Virus record (IMG/VR): IMGVR_UViG_3300034020_000318
Span: 1 to 32,619 of that record
Strand: one strand, 5' to 3'
DNA: 32,619 nucleotides
DNA from: a virus
Of the stretch, positions 12,029-19,307 are shown piece by piece (the first letter of the stretch is position 1; the number at the start of each line of letters is the position of its first letter). The notes under the pieces are model-generated. The model did no database searches, was not told the origin of the DNA, and saw only the letters and a program-made list of their open reading frames with translations. The position numbers and the translations under genes were made by a program.

Positions 12029-12833
12029 GCATTCGGGCAACATAGGGGATATTATCTATTCTCTTCCTGCTATGAATAAGGCAGCCCAAATATATAACAA
12101 GAAAGTTACCGTATTACTTCAGACAAACGTCCGCGCACAATACGCAGACCATCCAAATTTCAACCACCCTTCAGGAAGTGTGCAGTTAAATGAGAAAGGC
12201 GCGGAAATGTTGAAACCATTATTGCTTTCACTCCCATTTGTTGAGGCGGTAGAGATTGCAGATAGCTTTAAAGTATGCACTTACAACTTTGACAGAATGC
12301 GCGAAATAGGGTTAAGGTACTTAGGCAGCATTAGCCGATGGTATTTCTACGCGTTTCCCGAATTAACCTGCGAGCTTTCAACACCTTTAAGATTTGAGGT
12401 AGACGCAATTAAGACAACTCGCATAGTTATGAATAGGTCAGCGCGGTATCATAACCCCACATTTGATTACCGGGTTCTTTTACCTTACCAACACATGATC
12501 ACATTTATAGGCTTGGAGGAAGAGTACGAAGTAATGAAGAGAAAGTTGCCCGAAATGAAATATCAGCCCGTGGAAGACTTTGCAGAGATGGCGGGTATAA
12601 TCAAAGGCTGTGAATTATTTATAGGTAATCAATCAATGGCGTACAGCATAGCAGAGATAATGGGTAAGAAACGAATACTAGAGGTTTGCCCAGTGGCTCA
12701 CAATTGCATACCCATGACACCCAACGGGTACGATTGTATTAACCTTCAAAACCTAATAGACATCACAAAAGAAATGTTTGTATCCAAACCAAAGAGACTT
12801 GAAAAGGCAAGTATCGCTTCCGATGAGCAATAA
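12012..12833 (+). CDS. Glycosyltransferase of GT9/heptosyltransferase-like fold
   Basis: This 273-residue protein opens with [20 protein letters not shown] (residues 5-24), the nucleotide-sugar transferase N-motif of the GT9 family. It later has [20 protein letters not shown] followed by LEVCP (about 203-227), matching the 'GNDSG-x-x-H-x-A-A-x-x-x-P' donor site, with NQSMAYS replacing the usual residues. GT9 enzymes transfer heptose or related sugars to lipopolysaccharide. Here the acceptor may be host surface glycan, phage particle or DNA. The protein ends at the site where the homing endonuclease gene begins, sharing ATGAGCAATAA. Confidence 0.7.
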   Translation: MKLTIKHSGNIGDIIYSLPAMNKAAQIYNKKVTVLLQTNVRAQYADHPNFNHPSGSVQLNEKGAEMLKPLLLSLPFVEAVEIADSFKVCTYNFDRMREIGLRYLGSISRWYFYAFPELTCELSTPLRFEVDAIKTTRIVMNRSARYHNPTFDYRVLLPYQHMITFIGLEEEYEVMKRKLPEMKYQPVEDFAEMAGIIKGCELFIGNQSMAYSIAEIMGKKRILEVCPVAHNCIPMTPNGYDCINLQNLIDITKEMFVSKPKRLEKASIASDEQ

Positions 12834-13320
12834 AGAAGTTTGGGCAACGATTCCAGAGTTTGATGGATATGAAATAAGTAATTATGGGAACTTGCGTTCC
12901 TATCGCGTTCAAGGGCCAAATACCAACAATAGGAAAATCACACCTAGACAGATTAAACCAAGAGCAGATGTCACGCATTGTGGTAAGCGGTATATAAGAT
13001 ATGTATTACAAAAAGACAACAAGGCAATTAATATGTATGCACATAGGTTAGTGGCAATGGCATTTATTCCAAACCCACAAAACAAACCACAAGTTAACCA
13101 TATAGACAACAACGAACAGAATAACCATGTATCAAATTTAGAGTGGTGTACAAACTCAGAGAATCAAATACATAGATTTAAGGCTGCAAATAAATATAAT
13201 GGATTAGCATTGTATGTCTATAAAAACAGAACTACCTTTAAAGTAGAGAAAAAAGGAGTTGTAAATAAGTGTTTTAAAACATTAGAAGAGGCAAAACAAT
13301 TTGCAGCACAATACTATTAA
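12823..13320 (+). CDS. NUMOD4-HNH homing endonuclease
   Basis: ATG 12823 begins the NUMOD4 motif directly ([20 protein letters not shown], residues 6-25); an earlier in-frame start at 12778 lies in the glycosyltransferase gene. The HNH domain follows with [33 protein letters not shown] and NQIH (about 73-117). A C-terminal AP2-like segment ([25 protein letters not shown], split over 134-157) probably aids DNA recognition. Such free-standing endonucleases cut gene copies lacking them and spread by repair. It sits between the glycosyltransferase and small terminase and is bounded by 11-bp direct repeats. Confidence 0.88.
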   Translation: MSNKEVWATIPEFDGYEISNYGNLRSYRVQGPNTNNRKITPRQIKPRADVTHCGKRYIRYVLQKDNKAINMYAHRLVAMAFIPNPQNKPQVNHIDNNEQNNHVSNLEWCTNSENQIHRFKAANKYNGLALYVYKNRTTFKVEKKGVVNKCFKTLEEAKQFAAQYY

Positions 13321-13332
13321 TATGAGCAATAA
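12823..13332. repeat. 11-bp direct repeats flanking the homing endonuclease gene
   Basis: ATGAGCAATAA occurs at 12823-12833 (glycosyltransferase stop plus endonuclease start) and at 13322-13332 (small terminase start). The pair brackets a 499-bp unit. Collapsing the repeat would leave the glycosyltransferase stop overlapping the terminase ATG by 11 bases, similar to other overlaps in this genome. Confidence 0.65.
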
Positions 13333-13753
13333 CATTCACCCATCACGAATATTTAAAACACCCGAAGAGTTAGAAGAGGCATTCAAAGGGTATAAGAAAC
13401 AACTAAATGAGCAGTCTATGGAATGGCTGAAAGTTCAGTATGTAGGCAAGGACGGAGAAAGAAGGGAAGACCCGCAAAAAGTACCCATGACCCTTGAAGG
13501 ATTCAAAAGGTATTGCAGAGAAAACCACGGCTGTGTTAATGATTATTTTTTTAATACGGGAGGGTACTACGATGACTTCTCTATTATCTGTTTGCGTATA
13601 AAAGACGAGATAAGAGAAAACCAAATTGTCGGTGGTCTACTAGGATTTTATAATCCATCAATTACCCAACGTCTAAACGGGCTTACAGAAAAAGTAGAGA
13701 CAGACAACACCCATAAGGGCAAAATAGAAATAACCTTAGACCTAAACAAATAA
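13322..13753 (+). CDS. terS: Terminase small subunit (putative)
   Basis: ATG 13322 is chosen over an in-frame upstream start at 13301 that overlaps the endonuclease gene. The 143-residue protein begins with MSNNIHPSRIFKTPEELEEA and has FKGYKKQLNEQ, 'VPMTLEGFKRYCRENHG', YFFNTGGYYDDFSIICLRIK and a terminal LNGLTEKVETDN ... KIEITLDLNK. The same 'P-x-T-x-x-G-L/F-x-x-Y' plus 'G-L-Y-N-P-x-I-x-x-R-L-x-G-L-x-x-K' pattern occurs in gp3-like DNA-packaging proteins of Bacteroidota phages. It recognises phage DNA for packaging. Its stop TAA overlaps the methyltransferase ATG by one base. Confidence 0.75.
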   Translation: MSNNIHPSRIFKTPEELEEAFKGYKKQLNEQSMEWLKVQYVGKDGERREDPQKVPMTLEGFKRYCRENHGCVNDYFFNTGGYYDDFSIICLRIKDEIRENQIVGGLLGFYNPSITQRLNGLTEKVETDNTHKGKIEITLDLNK

Positions 13754-14304
13754 TGGCTGAAACATCAAAGGCGCACAAGCGCAGACTTAAATCGGGGTTT
13801 TATGAGAAGTACATTCAAGGCTACGGAATAGACATCGGATGCGGAAGAATAGACACACACGATGGGGCAGACCCGATAGCGATTGAAAACTGCATACACC
13901 ACGATAAGGACATCTGCGATGCGACAACAATGGACGCATATCCTGCAAACCATTTCGATTATGTTTACGCTTCACATATATTGGAACACTTGGACAACCC
14001 TATTACAGCAATTCAGAATTGGATAAGAATCTGCAAGGTGGGCGGTCACGTTATTATCAGCCTTCCTCATAGGGATTTGTACGAACGAAAAAAGACATTG
14101 CCGAGCAAGTGGAATCTTGACCACCGATACTTCTACTTGCCCGATGCTTGTGAGCCGCCTCATACGTTTAGCGTTAAGGGTATTTTAAAGGCAGCGGGAA
14201 TAAAGAAATATGAATTGCAAGTGGTAGACACTAGCACCAACCACGACAAACCCGAGGAACACGCTAACGGAGAATTTTCAATCGAAGTAATAATAAAAAA
14301 ATGA
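13753..14304 (+). CDS. SAM-dependent methyltransferase (class I, Methyltransf_11-like)
   Basis: This 183-residue protein has the SAM-binding motif I GIDIGCGRID (about 25-34), then NHFDYVYASHILEHLDNP and RICKVGGHVIISLPHRD, the typical motifs of class I small-molecule or glycan methyltransferases. There is no DPPY/NPPY motif of an amino-DNA methylase. The substrate is not evident; lying between terminase genes and beside two glycosyltransferases, a sugar or lipid acceptor is the reasonable guess. It overlaps the lipoprotein gene by four bases. Confidence 0.75.
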   Translation: MAETSKAHKRRLKSGFYEKYIQGYGIDIGCGRIDTHDGADPIAIENCIHHDKDICDATTMDAYPANHFDYVYASHILEHLDNPITAIQNWIRICKVGGHVIISLPHRDLYERKKTLPSKWNLDHRYFYLPDACEPPHTFSVKGILKAAGIKKYELQVVDTSTNHDKPEEHANGEFSIEVIIKK

Positions 14305-14585
14305 GATACATAATAATTGCACTATTGATGTTCGGATGTAAGAAAGAGGAAGTTAAGAAAGAGGAAGTTAATCCTATATGGTATGAGGTAACCAAAATCG
14401 GAAACGGCTCAATAGTTTGGTCAGCTGGCAACCTGCACACGGATTTCTGTTGCTTAAAGGACGGGCAGATAATAACGACGGGCATCCTTAACGGGTCAAG
14501 ATTTACCGCCACAGCCGACACGGGCGAAGTATTGGTGAGGGTTAACGGACTTACAATCCAAGGGCAAACAATATCATTCAAATGA
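14301..14585 (+). CDS. Phage-encoded lipoprotein with tandem KKEEV export-type motif
   Basis: This 94-residue protein has a very short signal sequence MRYIIIALLMFG followed by Cys13, then KKEEVKKEEV. The lipobox (M-F-G-C) is looser than the enterobacterial consensus. In Bacteroidota, a Lys plus two acidic residues just after the lipid-modified Cys directs lipoproteins to the cell surface; C-K-K-E-E fits. The KKEEV unit is encoded by two identical 15-bp copies (14340-14369). The mature part is beta-rich (IGNGSIVWSAGNLHTDFCCL ... GEVLVRVNGL). I infer a surface protein made during infection, perhaps a receptor-masking exclusion factor. Confidence 0.6.
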   Translation: MRYIIIALLMFGCKKEEVKKEEVNPIWYEVTKIGNGSIVWSAGNLHTDFCCLKDGQIITTGILNGSRFTATADTGEVLVRVNGLTIQGQTISFK

Positions 14586-15589
14586 AAATCCTAGCACTAT
14601 TCCCACACATGGGCGGTAGCGATTACCACCGTCTTTACACCCCTTTAAAACGCATGCAAATAGACAACCCCGATATAGAAGTTTCTATTGTGCAAGGGCG
14701 GTCACTTCCTGACATGGACGGATATGATTTGGTTATCTTCAATAGATACCTTTATCAATACCACTACCCTATTATCCAAAAGTTGGCAGAGTTGGACATT
14801 CCCTACATACTAGACTTAGATGACCATTGGAAGTTACCAAAATATCATTACGCGACTAAGTTTAGCAAAGAGGTAGATTTGCCTAACGCGGTCAAGGACG
14901 CTATAAGATACGCTGCGGGGGTTACTTGTCCCACTGAGAACCTAGCTTCAGAGATTAGACCGTTGAATCATAATGTTTGCATATTGCCTAACGTGATAGA
15001 GTGGACAGACGCACAATGGGCGGTCAAGAAAACCGAATCCAAAGAAATAAGGTTCGGATGGGTTGGGGGTATCTCACACGAAAACGACCTACATTTAATA
15101 TCTGAGGCGGTTGAACACACGGGGGTAAACTTTACTTTGTGCGGGGTTACACCTCACCCCATTTGGGATAGGATAAGAAACAGATTCCCTAACGCTACTA
15201 TTGGCGATGGGTTGCACGTCAACGAATACGGGGTTCTGTATAGCAATATTGATGTTTTGCTTTGCCCATTGGAGGCTACCAAATGGAACAGCATGAAGTC
15301 AGAATTGAAGGTTTTGGAATCGGCTGAGTATAATATACCCGTGATTGCTTCAAATGTCTACCCTTACAAGTACATGGAAAAGAACATGGGGGTAAGACTA
15401 GTAGAGAATAACACTAAGTCATGGGTGAATACTATTGAGTTCTATTTGAATAACCCTAACAAGGTAGCAATAGACGGCAAAGCAAACTATGAGTATTGCC
15501 ATGCTTTCTACAATATCGAAGACGTAAACGAAAAGAGGCTGAATTTCTTTAGGAGAATATGCAAGTCAGCTATAAAAGACCGAAGCTAA
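14582..15589 (+). CDS. Glycosyltransferase, GT4-like (GT-B fold)
   Basis: This 335-residue protein has an N-terminal half with LALFPHMGGSDYHRLYTPLK and ILDLDDHWKLP, and a C-terminal donor half with FGWVGGISHENDL, LLCPLEATKWNSMKSELKVL and ESAEYNIPVIASNV. These match the GT-B organisation of family 4 transferases, where the 'S-x-x-K-x-x-E' block near the end binds the nucleotide sugar. It is one of two glycosyltransferases in the packaging region and overlaps the lipoprotein gene by four bases and the large terminase by 31. Confidence 0.75.
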   Translation: MKILALFPHMGGSDYHRLYTPLKRMQIDNPDIEVSIVQGRSLPDMDGYDLVIFNRYLYQYHYPIIQKLAELDIPYILDLDDHWKLPKYHYATKFSKEVDLPNAVKDAIRYAAGVTCPTENLASEIRPLNHNVCILPNVIEWTDAQWAVKKTESKEIRFGWVGGISHENDLHLISEAVEHTGVNFTLCGVTPHPIWDRIRNRFPNATIGDGLHVNEYGVLYSNIDVLLCPLEATKWNSMKSELKVLESAEYNIPVIASNVYPYKYMEKNMGVRLVENNTKSWVNTIEFYLNNPNKVAIDGKANYEYCHAFYNIEDVNEKRLNFFRRICKSAIKDRS

Positions 15590-16749
15590 CAAGCTACCAA
15601 ATAGCTATATTAGACAGCCCCGCGAGATTCACGGTAACAGAGGCTGCGACTAAGTGCGGAAAGACCGCTAGTCATATCGTATGGATAGTAGAACAAGCAT
15701 TGCAAGTAAAAGAGAATCAAGCGGTGTGGTGGGTTGCTCCTGTTTATGCTCAGGCTGAGATAGCATACCGAAGGGTAAAGAACCAATTAAACCGCGAGGC
15801 GTACAAGTCAAATGATAGTAAGTTAGTCATCACTTTAATCCATGGCGCAAGGATAGAATTTAAGTCAGCAGAGAAACCCGACAACCTTTATGGTGATGAT
15901 GTTTACGCGGCTGTATTTGACGAGTTCACACGGGCAAGGGAAGAGGCATGGTTCGCATTACGTTCTACCTTGACCGCTACGAATGGCAAGTGCAAGATGA
16001 TAGGCAATGCCAAAGGGAAAAAGAATTGGGGGTATAGACTAGGACTGAAAGCCAAGAATGGAGAACCCAACTATGAGTATCACAAAATTACAGCTTACGA
16101 TGCTGTCGCTGAGGGGATAATTAAACTAGAGGAAGTTGAGCAAGCACAAAGGGATTTACCTGAATGGGTGTTTCGTGAACTTTACCTCGCAGAGCCTAGC
16201 GAAGATGGCTCAAACCCTTTTGGGCTTTCTGCGATACGGTCACGGATTATGCCTTTAAGTACAGCCCCAACGGTAGCATATGGCATTGACTTAGCTAAGT
16301 ATAGAGATTGGACGGTTATAACGGGATTGGATGCAAATGGCGTACCTTCGTACTTTGACAGATTCCAAAAGGACTGGCATCAAACTAAAACCGAAATAAT
16401 TAAAGTGGTAGGAAGAACACCGGCAAGAATAGACAGCACGGGGGTAGGTGACCCGATTGTAGAAGACATCACTAGAAAGTGTCCGAGGGCGCAAGGGGTA
16501 AACTATGCAGCGGGAATAAGAACTAAGCAGCAACTTATGGAAGGGCTAGCGGTGGCGATTAATGGCGGGCAAGTAGGGATATTAAAAGGCGTCATGCAGG
16601 ATGAATTAGAACAGTTTGAATTTGTTTACTCAAATGGGCGAGTTAAATACTCAGCACCCGAGGGTAGCCATGATGACTGCGTTAACTCATTGGCATTGGC
16701 GTATGATTGTAAAATAAATAATAGACAAGGCGTATGGGCAGCATATTAA
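15559..16749 (+). CDS. terL: Terminase large subunit (packaging ATPase/nuclease)
   Basis: This 396-residue protein has Walker A at 30-36 (ATKCGKT; Ala replaces the first Gly), Walker B YAAVFDE (116-122) and the RNase H-like nuclease with Asp244 in YGIDLAKYRDWT, Asp292 in IDSTGVGDP and HDDCVNSLALAYD near the C-terminus. This is the motor that cuts and pumps phage DNA into proheads. AGGAGA lies 3 nt before ATG 15559. The 31-base overlap with the glycosyltransferase and 16-base overlap with the chaperone gene show a continuous operon. Confidence 0.92.
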   Translation: MQVSYKRPKLTSYQIAILDSPARFTVTEAATKCGKTASHIVWIVEQALQVKENQAVWWVAPVYAQAEIAYRRVKNQLNREAYKSNDSKLVITLIHGARIEFKSAEKPDNLYGDDVYAAVFDEFTRAREEAWFALRSTLTATNGKCKMIGNAKGKKNWGYRLGLKAKNGEPNYEYHKITAYDAVAEGIIKLEEVEQAQRDLPEWVFRELYLAEPSEDGSNPFGLSAIRSRIMPLSTAPTVAYGIDLAKYRDWTVITGLDANGVPSYFDRFQKDWHQTKTEIIKVVGRTPARIDSTGVGDPIVEDITRKCPRAQGVNYAAGIRTKQQLMEGLAVAINGGQVGILKGVMQDELEQFEFVYSNGRVKYSAPEGSHDDCVNSLALAYDCKINNRQGVWAAY

Positions 16750-17339
16750 GTTGGAACGATGTCACTATAAGACAATTCCAACAGATTAGTCAGATCAACA
16801 CGGAACTCGACAAGATAGACCGCGATATGTGGATTTTGTCTATTCTGCACGGGAAAGAGTTTGAGTATTACGAAACCTTACCACTAGGACAATTGGCAGA
16901 ACTAATTAAGGAATTAGATTGGATGGCGGTACCTTTCCACGCGGAATCTCAGAAACCATTTAAGGCGGGCGGGCGTAGGTTTAAACTTACCGCAAACCAA
17001 AACGAACTACTTGCCCATCAAAACGCAGCGGTGCAAAAGCTATGGGAAGAAGGGGGAATTGAGAACGTTCACTTGATAATGTCCTACCTTTCTGTTGAGA
17101 TTAATATCTTTGGTAAACCCGTGAAGGTAAAAGACCCGCACGAGGAATTTTCTAAACGTGCTGAGATGTTCAGGGACAAGGTAAGCATTTACACCGCAAT
17201 GTCGCATATGCTTTTTTTTTCGACTTTCTTAACCAAATCTTTAAAGGCTATCCTTCCGTATTTGGCAAAGGAAGTGGAAAAGCTGACTGGAGAGTTTGGC
17301 TCACAATCACCGACATCATTGCAAACGGAGACCCCTTAA
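16734..17339 (+). CDS. Tail assembly chaperone, unshifted form (gpG-like)
   Basis: This 201-residue protein begins with 'LSWNDVTIRQFQQISQINTE' and 'LDKIDRDMWILSILHG', a layout typical of tail assembly chaperones in Bacteroidota phages, which hold the tape measure before tube assembly. The T9 run at 17212-17220 lies near residue 161. Ribosomes that do not slip read on to TAA at 17337-17339, adding about 40 residues. Those that slip -1 give the longer fusion. It overlaps terL by 16 bases. Confidence 0.75.
   Translation: MGSILSWNDVTIRQFQQISQINTELDKIDRDMWILSILHGKEFEYYETLPLGQLAELIKELDWMAVPFHAESQKPFKAGGRRFKLTANQNELLAHQNAAVQKLWEEGGIENVHLIMSYLSVEINIFGKPVKVKDPHEEFSKRAEMFRDKVSIYTAMSHMLFFSTFLTKSLKAILPYLAKEVEKLTGEFGSQSPTSLQTETP
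17212..17220 (+). other. T9 slippery sequence for -1 frameshifting
   Basis: Nine T occupy 17212-17220; the zero-frame codons are CTT TTT TTT TCG, so the heptamer T TTT TTT is in the canonical X XXY YYZ register. A modest stem CTTCC (17253-17257) with GGAAG (17270-17274) lies about 32 nt downstream. The -1 frame is open for 100 codons to 17521. Confidence 0.7.
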
Positions 17340-17521
17340 AATATGATGCTGTGTGGAATCTTCCCATCGTGGAGTATCTTAACGCAGCGTCCTTTAAAAT
17401 GTCCCAACGTAAAGAGTTAAAGGATAGACTAGAGGCAGCGGCTAACCAAGCAACAAGGGATAAGAATGGCGAAGGGTATAAGATAGCGTTATTGAGTGAA
17501 ATTGTACATTTGTTAGTATGA
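17219..17521 (+). CDS. -1 frame extension of the tail assembly chaperone (gpGT-like fusion)
   Basis: After slipping at T9, ribosomes read TTC GAC TTT CTT from 17219 and continue 100 codons to TGA at 17519-17521, giving a fusion of about 262 residues with the first 162 codons of the chaperone gene. The extension has sensible protein character: ADWRVWLTITDIIANGDPLK, AVWNLPIVEYLNAASFKM and an amphipathic C-terminal helix region. There is no independent start codon near its beginning. In lambda-like phages the shifted T domain recruits tail tube subunits while G coats the tape measure. Its stop overlaps the next gene's ATG (ATGA). Confidence 0.75.
   Translation, partial: FDFLNQIFKGYPSVFGKGSGKADWRVWLTITDIIANGDPLKYDAVWNLPIVEYLNAASFKMSQRKELKDRLEAAANQATRDKNGEGYKIALLSEIVHLLV
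17505..17512 (+). promoter_or_regulatory. Late-type -7 box 5 nt before the tail-completion gene
   Basis: TACATTTG followed by TTAGT and ATG 17518. With 18110, 23851, 24445 and 27014 it forms the motif GTACATTTRWTARTATG. It lies within the -1 frame of the chaperone extension. No -33 TTG is apparent at the usual distance. Confidence 0.45.
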
Positions 17522-18102
17522 ACATTAACCGCGCGCAATTAGAGGCTTTGGCAAATGGGGTATTTGATTCACTAGGGGAAGACCCGTCTAAATATGACCC
17601 CGCCAATAACACGCTAGAGGAACAAATCCTAGCGGCTGCGGCTAATCAGTTGGTGGAGATGCTGAGGGTGTCACTTCAGGAAAAGAAGGGCACGGCAAGT
17701 CGAGATTTGTTACAATCATTAGAAACAAGTCAAACCACTAAATCAGGGGACACGGTTAACGCTAAGATAGTAGGTAGTGAGCATTGGAAATACTTTGAGT
17801 ACGGACGCAAGCGCGGTAAGATGCCACCTATTAAAAGTATTGAGGAATGGATAACAGCTAAGGGGATAGCGGTAAGAAAATCCAAGGGGGAAAGTAAGCA
17901 GTCAGTTTTAGACAGAAGGCGGTCAATGGCTATTGCTATCGCTAAGAAGATAGGCGCAAAGGGAACTATTAAAAGATTTGGATATAAAGGTTCGGACTTT
18001 ATCAAAGAAGTTTTAACAGACCAAAACCTTCAAGTCATATCCGACATCATAGCGGAAAAGTACGGAATGAAGTTGGCCATCTACGCCACTACGGAAGAAT
18101 AG
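17518..18102 (+). CDS. HK97 gp10-like tail completion / head-tail joining protein
   Basis: This 194-residue protein has AKIVGSEHWKYFEYGRKRGK, then MPPIKSIEEWITAKGIAVRK, and AIAIAKKIGAKGTIKRFGYK with GSDFIKEVL. The 'E-x-G-R-x-x-G-x-x-P-x-x-x-I-x-x-W' block followed by 'A-x-x-I-x-x-K-I-x-x-x-G' is the hallmark of HK97 gp10-like proteins, which complete the tail or join it to the head. The start follows a late-type box by 5 nt. The N-terminal helix region is longer than the family core. Confidence 0.7.
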   Translation: MNINRAQLEALANGVFDSLGEDPSKYDPANNTLEEQILAAAANQLVEMLRVSLQEKKGTASRDLLQSLETSQTTKSGDTVNAKIVGSEHWKYFEYGRKRGKMPPIKSIEEWITAKGIAVRKSKGESKQSVLDRRRSMAIAIAKKIGAKGTIKRFGYKGSDFIKEVLTDQNLQVISDIIAEKYGMKLAIYATTEE

Positions 18103-18109
18103 ACTATTG

Positions 18110-18117
18110 TACATTTA
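18110..18117 (+). promoter_or_regulatory. Late-type box before the 394-aa tail gene
   Basis: TACATTTA, then TTAGT, then ATG 18123, in the 20-nt gap after the tail-completion gene. The seventeen bases GTACATTTATTAGTATG match the site at 17504 at all but one position. Confidence 0.45.
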
Positions 18118-18122
18118 TTAGT

Positions 18123-19307
18123 ATGGCATTAAGCGTACTAGCTTCACCCCAATATCAAGCGGCATACTTACCCGATTACTTTACAATTTCAGAATCGTCA
18201 GGCGGTATTTACACCGACCCGAATTTTAAGTTTATCGCAGTACTCAAAAACAGCAGCGGCACACAGCTAGCAAAGTTAAGATTTCCAATCTACCCAAACA
18301 GCACCAACAAAGGCGTTGTAAACGTGAGTAGAATATTAGAGGCGCAAGTGTCTTCTTTTTTTAGTGATGACAGCACCAGCATAGGAACAAGTACAACCCC
18401 AATATTTGAATATGAAGTGGAGTTCGGAAAAGAGTACGGCACACCCGTTACCGAGTACCTAAACGAAGCTAGTAGCACCTTAATAACAACGATTGCCACC
18501 ACATCAGATGACGTTAGCTTTGATTGGCTTACACCCGTGAGAACACGAAACCTCCACCGAAACGAATTAACGTGGTTATATTGGAATAATGCAACGGGCG
18601 TCACCCCTTTGACAGACAACAGAGTACAAATCAAAGCCTACAATGCAGCGGGTTCGGTAATACAAACCACACAACTAACCTATACTCCTACGGCAAAGAC
18701 ACAATTTAGAGTTCCACTAGGAGCAAACCAATACGACTTTACTAGCACGGGTTCAATAGGTTCGGGCGGTGTTCCGTTTGTTACTAGCAACGCTGCCTAT
18801 TTTACGGTTGAAGTAGGCTTGTGGGACGGGGTTAGTGTGTTCACGCCTAGTTCTACCACCATGAGATATAACTTAGTGGACACTTGCTCACAATATGACA
18901 GCTACACGGTTTGTTGGTTGAATGAAAGGGGCGGGTTTGATTCGTGGTATTTTGACATGGTAAGGAAGGATAGCTATGAGATTGACCGCAGAACGATGAA
19001 GCGCGACACTTACGAGCTAAACGGCAACCGATTCGCAAGAAACGCGCACAAGCATAGTAAATTGGCATACTACACAGAGACCAAACAAAAGGCTATTCTT
19101 AATTCTAATAACCTAAGCACAGCTGACAGCGACTTTTTAAAAGGTCTTTATACTTCGCCTGAGGTTTACCTACTAGACGGGTCAGATTACTACCCTATAA
19201 ACATAACACAGAACAACTACGACAAACAATACAACAACGTAGACGGGGTATTTAACCTTAAGTTAGAGATTGAGTTCAGCGAACCCGTAAGAAGTCAAGG
19301 TATATGA
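18123..19307 (+). CDS. Distal tail / baseplate-type structural protein
   Basis: This 394-residue beta-rich protein has the block CSQYDSYTVCWLNERGGFDS with WYFDMVRKDSYEIDRRTMKR near residues 253-297, and a C-terminal 'LYTSPEVYLLDGSDYYPINI' then NNVDGVFNLKLEIEFSEP. Proteins with the same 'C-x-x-Y-x-x-x-x-x-x-W-L-N-x-x-G-G' and 'SPEVYL' blocks precede the tail hub in many Bacteroidota siphoviruses (from memory). It is probably a distal tail ring or adaptor. It overlaps the next gene by four bases. Confidence 0.6.
   Translation: MALSVLASPQYQAAYLPDYFTISESSGGIYTDPNFKFIAVLKNSSGTQLAKLRFPIYPNSTNKGVVNVSRILEAQVSSFFSDDSTSIGTSTTPIFEYEVEFGKEYGTPVTEYLNEASSTLITTIATTSDDVSFDWLTPVRTRNLHRNELTWLYWNNATGVTPLTDNRVQIKAYNAAGSVIQTTQLTYTPTAKTQFRVPLGANQYDFTSTGSIGSGGVPFVTSNAAYFTVEVGLWDGVSVFTPSSTTMRYNLVDTCSQYDSYTVCWLNERGGFDSWYFDMVRKDSYEIDRRTMKRDTYELNGNRFARNAHKHSKLAYYTETKQKAILNSNNLSTADSDFLKGLYTSPEVYLLDGSDYYPINITQNNYDKQYNNVDGVFNLKLEIEFSEPVRSQGI

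Noticed and set aside
16734-17521. T9 run as a sequencing error that splits one gene
   Set aside because: It cannot be excluded from sequence alone, but the heptamer register, gene position and 100-codon -1 extension match the known chaperone frameshift layout, so I kept programmed frameshifting as the better explanation.
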